Assembly: GCA_902803015.1 (NCBI GenBank)
Contig: CADCOL010000280.1
Coordinates: 1 to 15,629, forward strand
Source: an uncultured Lachnospiraceae bacterium
GTDB lineage: Bacteria; Bacillota; Clostridia; Lachnospirales; Lachnospiraceae
Direction: 5' to 3'
DNA length: 15,629 nt
Shown here: positions 8,478 to 15,629 of the stretch, piece after piece
Layout of the letters: every line of letters begins with the position of its first letter
Numbering within the stretch: the stretch's first letter is position 1
Program-made: the position numbers and the translations under genes
The notes under the pieces: generated by a model
Seen by the model: the letters and a program-made list of their open reading frames with translations, nothing else
Told to the model about the DNA's origin: nothing
Databases searched by the model: none

Positions 8478-9584
8478 ATGAAATACACGAAGAAATTAAT
8501 TCTGGAAAACGGAGAAGAATACTATGGATTCGGATTCGGCGCAGATGTGGAAAAAGTCTGCGAAATCGTATTTAATACATCCATGGTGGGATATCAGGAA
8601 ATTCTTTCGGATCCGTCTTATACGTATCAGGCTGTTGTCATGACATACCCGTTAATCGGTAACTACGGCATGGCAAGCGAAGACTATGAAACGGAAATTC
8701 CGACCATCGGTGCACTGATAGTAAGAGAATACAACGATGAACCTTCCAGCTTCCGAAGCAGCAAAACGCTGGAAGAGGTTATGAAAGAGTATTCCATTCC
8801 CGGAATTCAGGGAGTGGATACGAGAAAACTGAATCGCAGAATCCGCGATCTCGGTTCCATGAAAGTACTTATTACGAGTGCATCCACTCCGGTGAATGAA
8901 GGACTGGATACCCTGGCAAACAGTGCTGTTCCTTCGGATGCGGTATGCCTTGTAAGCAGGAAAAGAATTAAACTGTATTCCAAAGACAAGGAAGCAAGAT
9001 TCGAAGATGAATTCCATGTGGTGGCGATTGATTGCGGAATGAAACAGAATATCGTACGCTCCATGAACCAAAGGGGAATCAATGTAATTGTGGTTCCGTG
9101 GAATACGGATTCCGAAACAATTCTTTCCTTAAATCCGGACGGAGTATTTCTTTCTAACGGACCGGGGGATCCGACGGATGTTCCGGAAGTTATTGAAACG
9201 GTTCGTCAGTTAATCGGAAAGGTTCCGATTTTTGGAATTTGCCTGGGCCATCAGATTCTCAGTCTTGCATACGGTGCAAAAACCTATAAGTTAAAATTCG
9301 GTCACCGCGGCGGAAACCATCCGGTAAAGAATCTGAAAACAAATTGCATAGAGATTACTTCGCAGAATCACTCCTATGCAGTGGAAGATGAAAGCATAAA
9401 GGATACGCCCCTTACGGTTACGCATGTAAATCTTCTGGACAATACCGTGGAAGGTGTTGAATGCGTAAAAGATTATGCATTCAGCGTACAGTATCATCCG
9501 GAGAGTGCACCGGGACCGCAGGACAGCGCATATTTGTTTGATGAGTTTATCAATAACATGAAAAATTTTCGTGAGCAGCAATAA
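8478..9584 (+). CDS. carA: Carbamoyl phosphate synthase small (glutaminase) subunit
   Basis: Hydrolyses glutamine and passes ammonia through a tunnel to CarB for carbamoyl phosphate synthesis. 368 residues, the normal length. Residues 1-about 150 are the CarA-specific N-terminal domain (GYQEILSDPSY and the PGIQGVDTRKL segment are recognisable). Residues about 175-368 are a class I amidotransferase domain with SNGPGDP, the nucleophile Cys255 (FGICLGHQ) and His340/Glu342 (YHPES). The GHRGGNHPVKN motif after the nucleophile is typical of CarA. GAAGAGG (8464-8470) serves as ribosome site. The stop is 15 bases before carB, as expected for subunits made in equal amounts. No second carA is in the window, so this pair may serve both pyrimidine and arginine synthesis. 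Confidence 0.97.
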   Translation: MKYTKKLILENGEEYYGFGFGADVEKVCEIVFNTSMVGYQEILSDPSYTYQAVVMTYPLIGNYGMASEDYETEIPTIGALIVREYNDEPSSFRSSKTLEEVMKEYSIPGIQGVDTRKLNRRIRDLGSMKVLITSASTPVNEGLDTLANSAVPSDAVCLVSRKRIKLYSKDKEARFEDEFHVVAIDCGMKQNIVRSMNQRGINVIVVPWNTDSETILSLNPDGVFLSNGPGDPTDVPEVIETVRQLIGKVPIFGICLGHQILSLAYGAKTYKLKFGHRGGNHPVKNLKTNCIEITSQNHSYAVEDESIKDTPLTVTHVNLLDNTVEGVECVKDYAFSVQYHPESAPGPQDSAYLFDEFINNMKNFREQQ

Positions 9585-9599
9585 AGGAAAGGCAAGAAC

Positions 9600-12500
9600 A
9601 TGCCAAAAAGAACAGACATTAATAAAATACTGGTAATCGGATCCGGACCCATTGTCATCGGTCAGGCGGCAGAATTTGACTATGCGGGAACGCAGGCTTG
9701 TCTGGCACTGAAGGAAGAGGGATACGAAGTTGTGCTTTGCAACTCGAACCCCGCTACCATCATGACGGATACATCCATTGCGGATAAGGTATACATGGAG
9801 CCGTTAACCCTTGAATACATTGCAAAGATTATCCGATATGAAAGACCGGATGCGATTTTACCCGGAATCGGCGGGCAGACCGGATTAAACCTTGCGATGC
9901 AGCTTGAGAAAAAAGGAATCCTGAACGAAACACGTACGGAGCTTTTGGGAACCAGAAGCGAAAGTATTGAGCGTGCGGAAGACAGGGAATTATTTAAAGA
10001 GCTTTGTGAAGAACTCGGAGAACCGGTTCTTCCGTCCGAAATTGCAGCCTCCATGGAAGAAGGCAGAAAAGCAATGGAAGACATCGGCCTTCCGGTAGTG
10101 CTTCGCCCTGCATTCACGCTTGGCGGTACCGGCGGCGGATTTGCCGAAACCGTGGAAGAGTTTGAAGAACTGATGAAGAATGCACTTTCTCTTTCGCCTG
10201 TGCATCAGGTACTGATTGAGAAAAGCATCAAAGGTTTTAAGGAAATCGAATATGAAGTAATGCGTGATAAGAACGATACCGCGATTACCATTTGTAACAT
10301 GGAGAACCTGGATCCCGTGGGAATTCATACGGGAGATTCCATCGTGGTATGTCCTTCCCAGACACTGACCAACAAAGAGTATCATATGCTTCGTGACAGT
10401 GCCTTGAAGATTATCCGTGCTTTAAAGATTGAAGGCGGATGCAATGTGCAGTTTGCACTGGATCCGAACTCATTCCAATACTACCTGATTGAAGTCAATC
10501 CCCGTGTATCGAGATCGTCCGCACTGGCATCCAAGGCAAGCGGATATCCGATAGCACGTGTATCGGCAAAAATCGGTGTCGGCATGACACTGGATGAAAT
10601 TCCCATTGCAAACACTCCGGCATCCTTTGAACCGGCATTGGATTATGTGGTAACAAAAATGCCGCGTTTCCCGTTTGACAAATTTGCGGATGCAAACAAT
10701 TCGCTTTCCACACAGATGAAAGCAACCGGCGAAACAATGAGTATCGGAAGAACCTTTGAGGAAAGCCTCTTGAAGGGAATCCGTTCTCTTGAGATCGGAT
10801 TGTATCATCTGTATCATAAAAAGTTCGACAATTGTAGTACAAATGAATTGCTGGATTATATTCACATCGGAACCGATGACCGGATTTATGCAATCGGTGA
10901 ACTTTTAAGACGCGGAACTTCCATTGATGAGATTTTTGAACGTACCGCAATCGACCGTTTCTTTCTTCGTAAGTTAAAGAAGATTATTGAGATGGAAGAA
11001 GAGTTAAAAGCATATGAAATTCGCGGAAGGGAAAAGACACCGGAAACGGCGGAGCTTTTGTTCCTTGCCAAAAGAATGGGATTTGCCGATAAGGAAATCG
11101 CGAAACTCTGGAATAAAAAAGAAACGGAAATATACGAGCTTCGCAGAAAGCTTCGCATTATGCCGGTATACAAGATGATTGATACCTGTGCATCGGAGTT
11201 TGAGAGTTATATTCCCTATTTTTACTCCACGTACGAAGAAGAAAACGAATCCGTGGTTTCCGACAAAAAGAAGGTTGTCGTACTGGGCTCCGGACCGATT
11301 CGAATCGGCCAGGGCGTTGAATTCGATTATTCAACCGTACATGCGGTTAAGACGATTAAAGCAGCCGGTTACGAGGCCATCATTATCAATAATAACCCGG
11401 AGACGGTTTCCACCGATTATACCTGCTCCGACAAATTGTATTTTGAACCGCTTTGCGTGGAAGATGTTATGCATGTCATCGACCTTGAAAAACCGCTTGG
11501 CGTTATTGCAACTCTCGGAGGACAGACTGCAATCAACCTTGCCGAACCGTTGCGGGATCGCGGAGTACGCATCATCGGAACGGATTGTGATGCAATTGAA
11601 AAAGCGGAAAACAGAGATGCGTTTGAACATCTCCTGCTTCAGTTAAATATTCCGCAACCGAAGGGCCGTGCCGTAACGAGCGTGGAAGAAGGCGTGAAGG
11701 CGGCGGAAGAAATCGGATATCCCGTTCTGGTTCGTCCGTCCTTCGTTTTAGGCGGTCGCGCAATGCAGATTGTTGCAAAGAAGGAAGCGCTCCTCGAATA
11801 CTTAAAGACCGCAGTGGAAATTGATGTGGATAAGCCGGTTCTGGTGGATAAATATATCCGCGGAAAAGAAGTGGAAGTGGATGCCGTCTGCGACGGAAAA
11901 GATGTATTCGTTCCCGGAATCATGGAACTCGTGGAACGTACCGGTGTTCATTCCGGTGACTCCATCAGCGTATATCCGCCGTTCAGTCTTTCCGATAAAG
12001 TAAAGAGAACCATTCTTGAATATACAAAGAAACTCGGACTCGGAATCGGAATTATCGGATTGTTCAATATCCAGTTTATCGTGGATAAAGAAGAAAACGT
12101 TTTTATCATCGAAGTGAATCCGAGATCTTCAAGAACGGTACCTTTCCTTTCAAAAGCGACGGGATTCTCCCTTGCGGATATCGCAACGCTTACCAACCTC
12201 GGTGTGGGTCTGAAGGAACAGGGAATTCTCGACCGGTGCAGGGATGAGAATGCACAGTATTTTGACAGCAGGAACACCCGGTATATCAAGATGGACGGAA
12301 GCTGGCATGCAGAGGATGAATGCGCATATTATCCGAAAGAGAAGGAACGCTATTACGTAAAAGTTCCCGCATTCTCCTTCTCAAAACTTCGCGGAATGGA
12401 TGCATATCTCTCTCCCGAGATGAAGTCCACCGGTGAGGCAATCGGTTATGACAAGAAGCTTCATCGTGCGGTTTATAAGGCAATGATTGCTTCGGGATTA

Positions 12501-12899
12501 AAACTAAAGAATTACGGTACACTGGCAGTCAGTGTAGCGGACGAGGATAAAGAAGAAACCCTTCCTTTGGTAGAGCGTTTCTATAAGATGGGATTCAATA
12601 TTGAGGCAACCACGGTAACCGGTGAATTCTTAAAAGAACACGGGATCAAGACCAGAATCCGTCACAAGCCCAGTGAGCATTCCGAGGAATTCTTAGATGA
12701 TTTAAAAGCCGGATATGTAAGCTATGTGATTAACACCAGAGCCATTCTGTCAGGCAAACATTACGGAGACGGTGTTGCAATCCGTACCGTGGCGGCACAG
12801 AACAATGTTACGATGTTAACTTCCCTGGATACCGTAAGAATGCTTCTTGATGTACTCGAAGAAGTAACCATGGGAATTTCGACCATTGATGCAGAGTAA
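9600..12899 (+). CDS. carB: Carbamoyl phosphate synthase large subunit
   Basis: Makes carbamoyl phosphate from bicarbonate, two ATP and the ammonia supplied by CarA. 1099 residues, close to the E. coli 1073. The internal duplication is plain: the first half opens with [20 protein letters not shown] and the second, near residue 557, with [19 protein letters not shown]; each half has an ATP-grasp domain with [13 protein letters not shown] or [12 protein letters not shown] and an EVNPR metal-binding motif. Residues about 400-550 are the oligomerisation domain. Residues about 970-1090 are the MGS-like allosteric domain. There ATTVT replaces the ATHGT of E. coli (its Thr974/Thr977 region), and [15 protein letters not shown] replaces its INTTSGRR loop, so effector response may differ from the E. 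coli UMP/ornithine pattern (inference). AAAGGAAAGG overlaps the carA stop and serves as the ribosome site. The carB stop overlaps the dapF ribosome site, tying dapF into the same operon. Confidence 0.97.
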   Translation: MPKRTDINKILVIGSGPIVIGQAAEFDYAGTQACLALKEEGYEVVLCNSNPATIMTDTSIADKVYMEPLTLEYIAKIIRYERPDAILPGIGGQTGLNLAMQLEKKGILNETRTELLGTRSESIERAEDRELFKELCEELGEPVLPSEIAASMEEGRKAMEDIGLPVVLRPAFTLGGTGGGFAETVEEFEELMKNALSLSPVHQVLIEKSIKGFKEIEYEVMRDKNDTAITICNMENLDPVGIHTGDSIVVCPSQTLTNKEYHMLRDSALKIIRALKIEGGCNVQFALDPNSFQYYLIEVNPRVSRSSALASKASGYPIARVSAKIGVGMTLDEIPIANTPASFEPALDYVVTKMPRFPFDKFADANNSLSTQMKATGETMSIGRTFEESLLKGIRSLEIGLYHLYHKKFDNCSTNELLDYIHIGTDDRIYAIGELLRRGTSIDEIFERTAIDRFFLRKLKKIIEMEEELKAYEIRGREKTPETAELLFLAKRMGFADKEIAKLWNKKETEIYELRRKLRIMPVYKMIDTCASEFESYIPYFYSTYEEENESVVSDKKKVVVLGSGPIRIGQGVEFDYSTVHAVKTIKAAGYEAIIINNNPETVSTDYTCSDKLYFEPLCVEDVMHVIDLEKPLGVIATLGGQTAINLAEPLRDRGVRIIGTDCDAIEKAENRDAFEHLLLQLNIPQPKGRAVTSVEEGVKAAEEIGYPVLVRPSFVLGGRAMQIVAKKEALLEYLKTAVEIDVDKPVLVDKYIRGKEVEVDAVCDGKDVFVPGIMELVERTGVHSGDSISVYPPFSLSDKVKRTILEYTKKLGLGIGIIGLFNIQFIVDKEENVFIIEVNPRSSRTVPFLSKATGFSLADIATLTNLGVGLKEQGILDRCRDENAQYFDSRNTRYIKMDGSWHAEDECAYYPKEKERYYVKVPAFSFSKLRGMDAYLSPEMKSTGEAIGYDKKLHRAVYKAMIASGLKLKNYGTLAVSVADEDKEETLPLVERFYKMGFNIEATTVTGEFLKEHGIKTRIRHKPSEHSEEFLDDLKAGYVSYVINTRAILSGKHYGDGVAIRTVAAQNNVTMLTSLDTVRMLLDVLEEVTMGISTIDAE

Positions 12900-12905
12900 A
12901 GAGGG
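12898..12905 (+). promoter_or_regulatory. Ribosome binding site that decides the dapF start
   Basis: AAAGAGGG lies 7 bases before the ATG at 12913 and overlaps the carB stop codon. An upstream in-frame ATG at 12886 lies inside carB, lacks this site, and would add nine residues before the conserved MRFTKMQGLGND start. Confidence 0.8.
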
Positions 12906-12912
12906 TATTTAT

Positions 12913-13764
12913 ATGAGATTTACAAAAATGCAGGGACTCGGAAACGATTATTTATATGTTTTCGGTGAAGTTCCGGAGAATATCGAAGAATTATCAATTA
13001 AACTTTCCAACCGTTATTTCGGACCCGGAGCGGACGGAATGATTTACATCTGCGCTTCGGACGTAGCGGATTACAAGATGCGTATTTTTAACGCGGACGG
13101 CTCCGAGGCTAAAATGTGCGGCAACGGAATCCGTTGTGTCGGCAAATACGTTTATGAAAAGGGCTATACCGATAAAAAAGAATTAAAAATCGAAACGCTT
13201 TCGGGAATTAAGACTTTATATCTGCAGGTAGAAAATGAAAGCACAGCCGTATCCCAAAGTACAAAAGGAATTGTAACAAGCGTAACCGTCGATATGGAGC
13301 AGGCAACGTTTGAGGATGAGAGGATGCTGAATGTTCGTGTCGGAGACGATACGGAAGTGGTACGTTTACTTCCTGTCAGCATGGGAAACCCGCATGCATT
13401 AATCTTTACGGAAGATGCGCAGAATGCTCCGCTTACCACGCTGGGAGCCGCGATTGAGAAACATGAAGCATTTCCGGGCGGCATCAATGTGGAATTCGTT
13501 CAGGTGATTTCTGAAACGGAACTTCGCATGCGTGTCTGGGAACGCGGAAGCGGCATCACGATGGCCTGCGGAACCGGAACCTGCGCAAGCGTTATGGCAG
13601 CAATCCGCAAAGGATACTGTAAATACAACACACCGGTAACCGTACACCTTGACGGCGGCGATCTGGTAATCGAGATAAAAGAAGACAACCGTGTATTTAT
13701 GACCGGTCCCGCGGAGTTTGTTTACGAGGGTGAGACCGAAATCGAACTGCCGAAAAAAGACTGA
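12913..13764 (+). CDS. dapF: Diaminopimelate epimerase
   Basis: Interconverts LL- and meso-diaminopimelate without a cofactor, the last step before lysine and the source of meso-DAP for peptidoglycan. 283 residues from the preferred ATG, the usual length. The two halves of the pseudo-symmetric fold each supply one active-site cysteine: Cys69 in AKMCGNGIRCVG and Cys219 in MACGTGTCAS. The N-terminus MQGLGNDYLYV and the GNPHALIF and ERGSGIT motifs are typical. The family's usual second-position Phe/Tyr in GND(F/Y) is Tyr here. Its start lies 13 bases after the carB stop, so it is translated from the same message as the nucleotide genes. dapL, encoding the preceding pathway enzyme, follows 45 bases later. 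Confidence 0.95.
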   Translation: MRFTKMQGLGNDYLYVFGEVPENIEELSIKLSNRYFGPGADGMIYICASDVADYKMRIFNADGSEAKMCGNGIRCVGKYVYEKGYTDKKELKIETLSGIKTLYLQVENESTAVSQSTKGIVTSVTVDMEQATFEDERMLNVRVGDDTEVVRLLPVSMGNPHALIFTEDAQNAPLTTLGAAIEKHEAFPGGINVEFVQVISETELRMRVWERGSGITMACGTGTCASVMAAIRKGYCKYNTPVTVHLDGGDLVIEIKEDNRVFMTGPAEFVYEGETEIELPKKD

Positions 13765-13809
13765 CTGAAAGAATATGCGTAAAGTAAAAGAATAACAGGA
13801 GTAACAGCC

Positions 13810-14994
13810 ATGATTCAAATGAATACGAACTACAATAATCTGAAAGAGTCTTATCTGTTTTATAACATTGCCCAGAAGACGAAAAAATACCTGGAAGAGA
13901 ATCCGGGAACGAAGCTTTATCGCATGGGAATCGGTGATGTTTCCCTTCCACTCGCGGATGCGGTTATCCTGAAGCTGCATGAGGCAGTGGATGATCAGAG
14001 TAAAAAGGACAGTTTTCACGGATACATGCCGGAATGCGGCAATCCTTCTTTGAGAGAGACCATTGCCAAATATTACGAAAGAAGAAATGTCATGCTTTCA
14101 CCGGAAGAGGTTTTTGTATCGAGCGGTGCAAGCGATGAACTCGGAGATATTCTGGATTTGTTTTCCAGAGAATCCACGGCTCTGATTATGGAGCCGGCAT
14201 ATCCTGCTTATGTGGATGCCAATACCATGGCGGGAAGAAAGATTGTTCACCTTCCGTCCGGTGAAGAAAACGGCTTTCTTCCCGCACCGACCCAGGCTTT
14301 GGAAGCAGATCTGATTTATCTTTGCTCACCGAACAACCCGACAGGTGCCGTATTTAACAAAGACCAGTTAAAAGAGTGGGTGGATTATGCGAACGGCAGG
14401 GGCGCAATCATTCTGTTTGATGCTGCATACGAGGCATTTATTGAAGAAGATCTCCCTCACAGCATTTTCGAAATCGAAGGAGCGAGAACCTGTGCCATCG
14501 AAATCTGTTCCCTGTCCAAAACAGCGGGATTTACGGGAACCAGACTCGGTTATACGGTAATTCCGAAGGATTTGGAACGCGGCGGAATGAATGTTAACGC
14601 CATGTGGGTAAGAAACCGCACCACGAAGACCAACGGAGTATCCTATATTATCCAAAAGGGCGGTGCGGCCGTCTTTACACCGGAAGGACAGGAACAAATC
14701 CATAAAAACATTGCGATTTACAAGAATAATGCCAAGGTTCTGATGGAAGTACTTGATGAGCTGGGAATTACCTATTATGGCGGCAAGAATGCTCCGTATA
14801 TCTGGATGAAATGTCCGAACGGAATGGGCAGTTGGGAATTCTTCGATCTTTTGCTTCACGAAATTCAGGTGGTCGGAACTCCGGGAGAGGGTTTTGGGGC
14901 CTGCGGAGAAGGATATTTCCGGTTCTCGACCTTCGGTGACCCCGAGGACACCAAAGTCGCGGCGGGACGCATTAAAGAATTACTGGGCAAATAG
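13810..14994 (+). CDS. dapL: LL-diaminopimelate aminotransferase
   Basis: PLP enzyme that converts tetrahydrodipicolinate and glutamate to LL-diaminopimelate and 2-oxoglutarate in one step, bypassing the succinylated or acetylated intermediates of other DAP routes. 394 residues, fold-type I aminotransferase. The start MIQMNTNYNNLKESYLFYNI and the following YRMGIGDVSLPL are characteristic of DapL rather than of general aspartate aminotransferases. Other visible elements: SSGASDELGDI, CSPNNPTGAVF (the NPTG segment near PLP), DAAYEAF, and the Schiff-base Lys237 in SLSKTAGFTGTR. AGGAG (13797-13801) is 8 bases before the ATG. Its product is the substrate of DapF next door, a strong mutual support for both calls. 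It ends the operon: a terminator stem begins within its last two codons. Its use of glutamate links it to the nitrogen theme. Confidence 0.95.
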   Translation: MIQMNTNYNNLKESYLFYNIAQKTKKYLEENPGTKLYRMGIGDVSLPLADAVILKLHEAVDDQSKKDSFHGYMPECGNPSLRETIAKYYERRNVMLSPEEVFVSSGASDELGDILDLFSRESTALIMEPAYPAYVDANTMAGRKIVHLPSGEENGFLPAPTQALEADLIYLCSPNNPTGAVFNKDQLKEWVDYANGRGAIILFDAAYEAFIEEDLPHSIFEIEGARTCAIEICSLSKTAGFTGTRLGYTVIPKDLERGGMNVNAMWVRNRTTKTNGVSYIIQKGGAAVFTPEGQEQIHKNIAIYKNNAKVLMEVLDELGITYYGGKNAPYIWMKCPNGMGSWEFFDLLLHEIQVVGTPGEGFGACGEGYFRFSTFGDPEDTKVAAGRIKELLGK

Positions 14995-15013
14995 CGCAGA
15001 AATGCGCTTTTTT
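14993..15013 (+). terminator. Short intrinsic terminator overlapping the dapL stop codon
   Basis: AGCGCA (14993-14998), a GAAA tetraloop and TGCGCT (15003-15008) form a compact 6-bp hairpin with a GNRA loop, followed by a run of six Ts (15008-15013). The stem uses the last two bases of the TAG stop codon, so ribosomes finishing dapL could affect it. A second inverted repeat, TTTTTTGC (15008-15015) with GCAAAAAA (15028-15035), follows. Confidence 0.7.
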
Positions 15014-15038
15014 GCGTTTGGGAAGCAGCAAAAAATAA

Positions 15039-15067
15039 TTGCTAGGGTCGTCGGTTTGTGCTATAAT
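15039..15067 (+). promoter_or_regulatory. Promoter of glmS with extended -10
   Basis: TTGCTA (15039-15044, 4 of 6) and a perfect TATAAT (15062-15067) are 17 bases apart, and TGC just before the -10 gives an extended -10 element. The start should lie near 15074, leaving a leader of about 50 bases. AGCAA (15027-15031) and TTGCT (15039-15043) form an inverted repeat over the -35 that could be an operator, though the arms are only 5 bases. Confidence 0.8.
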
Positions 15068-15110
15068 CTTCCCGAGATTTTAGCGATTTAAAGTAATAAA
15101 ACTCACTCCA

Positions 15111-15119
15111 AAAGGAGGA
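15111..15119 (+). promoter_or_regulatory. glmS ribosome binding site, possibly in a small hairpin
   Basis: AAAGGAGGA lies 6 bases before the glmS ATG. CTCC (15106-15109) can pair with GGAG (15114-15117) around an AAAA loop, partly hiding the site; at 4 bp the stem would be weak on its own. Confidence 0.6.
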
Positions 15120-15125
15120 TATTTT

Positions 15126-15629
15126 ATGTGCGGAATAGTCGGTTATAACGGCCCCCTTCAGGCGGCTCCCATTTTGCTTGACGGATTGTCAAAGCTTGAG
15201 TACCGCGGATACGATTCGGCAGGTCTTTCCGTAAGAAACGGAGAGAAGCCGGCGGAAATCGTAAAAGCGAAGGGAAGATTAAAAGCACTCAGCGCAAAAA
15301 CAAACGGAGGCAAGGCATTAAAAGGTACCTGCGGTATCGGTCATACCCGTTGGGCAACCCACGGTGAACCCTCCGAGAATAATGCACATCCCCATCAGAG
15401 TGATGACGGGAATGTAATTGCCGTACACAACGGTATTATTGAGAACTATACGGAAATTAAAGACAAGCTTTTAAAAAAAGGCTACAAGTTCTATTCGGAA
15501 ACGGATACGGAAGCCATTGTAAAGCTTGTGGATTACTATTATAAAAAATACAACATCGGCCCCGTAGACGCGCTTGCCAAAACCATGGTGCGTGTGCGCG
15601 GATCCTACGCACTCTGCGTAATGTTCAAA
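15126..15629 (+). CDS. glmS: Glutamine-fructose-6-phosphate aminotransferase, N-terminal part (3' end outside window)
   Basis: Makes glucosamine-6-phosphate from fructose-6-phosphate and glutamine, the entry to amino sugars for peptidoglycan; cytoplasmic. The window holds the first 168 codons of a protein usually about 600 residues long. This part is the Ntn-type glutaminase domain: the nucleophile is Cys2 in MCGIVGY, followed by YRGYDSAGL, GHTRWATHGEPSE, HNGIIENY and SETDTEAI, in the family order. The sugar isomerase domains lie beyond the window. The AAAGGAGGA site and the need for Cys at position 2 fix the start. It has its own promoter and is separated from dapL by a terminator, so it is a separate unit from the pyrG operon. 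The roughly 50-base leader is too short to hold a glmS ribozyme. Confidence 0.96.
   Translation, partial: MCGIVGYNGPLQAAPILLDGLSKLEYRGYDSAGLSVRNGEKPAEIVKAKGRLKALSAKTNGGKALKGTCGIGHTRWATHGEPSENNAHPHQSDDGNVIAVHNGIIENYTEIKDKLLKKGYKFYSETDTEAIVKLVDYYYKKYNIGPVDALAKTMVRVRGSYALCVMFK

Noticed and set aside
11179..11646. A 155-codon + strand frame inside carB
   Set aside because: It lies fully inside the conserved carB frame, has no ribosome site and has no protein-like motifs.
13399..14019. A 206-codon open frame on the minus strand across dapF and dapL
   Set aside because: It overlaps two well-identified genes on the + strand, has no recognisable motif, and has the composition of an antisense shadow. 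The same holds for minus-strand frames at 6193-6756 (pyrG) and 6885-7406 (pyrG/purF).
14995..15125. A glmS ribozyme upstream of glmS
   Set aside because: The gap is 131 bases including terminator and promoter, leaving about 50 bases of leader, too short for the ribozyme.

Overview
The window reads as a dense, single-strand biosynthetic locus from a low-to-mid GC anaerobic Firmicute, most likely a clostridial gut or rumen bacterium of the Lachnospiraceae type. This is inference from four things: a type III glutamine synthetase, an ammonium transporter fused to a PII domain, the LL-diaminopimelate aminotransferase route to meso-DAP, and strong AGGAGG-type ribosome sites. All ten genes lie on the + strand. 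No mobile element, tRNA, rRNA, CRISPR array or pseudogene was seen, and no gene-free stretch exceeds 300 bases (the longest is 169 bases, upstream of pyrG).

Layout. Positions 1-1536 hold the C-terminal part of glutamine synthetase III (glnN). A 105-base gap with a GC-rich hairpin leads to amt (1642-3489), an ammonium channel with its own C-terminal PII domain. A 131-base gap with a second hairpin precedes asnB (3621-5204). The asnB-pyrG gap carries a near-consensus promoter (5229-5257) followed about 20 bases after its predicted start by a strong intrinsic terminator (5284-5330). Beyond that lies a tight six-gene run: pyrG, purF, carA, carB, dapF, dapL (5374-14994; gaps of 13-45 bases). A short terminator overlaps the dapL stop codon. 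A promoter with an extended -10 element (15039-15067) then drives glmS, which runs off the window at 15629.

How the genes work together. The first two genes bring in ammonium and fix it into glutamine. Five of the remaining eight genes encode glutamine-using amidotransferases or their glutaminase subunit: AsnB (asparagine), PyrG (CTP), PurF (first purine step), CarA with CarB (carbamoyl phosphate for pyrimidines and arginine) and GlmS (glucosamine-6-phosphate). Both evolutionary classes are present: N-terminal-cysteine (Ntn) enzymes (AsnB, PurF, GlmS) and Cys-His-Glu triad enzymes (PyrG, CarA). DapL takes its amino group from glutamate, and DapF follows it in the pathway to meso-DAP for lysine and cell wall. 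The locus is thus a physical map of nitrogen flow from ammonium through glutamine and glutamate to nucleotides and cell-wall precursors.

The most interesting candidate is regulatory. The terminator upstream of pyrG sits between the only convincing promoter and a 9.6-kb operon, so the operon can be expressed only by reading through it. Its leader lacks the G-run start used by the known Bacillus pyrG attenuator, yet carries a competing stem and a small ORF crossing the terminator. The individual enzymes look ordinary and intact.
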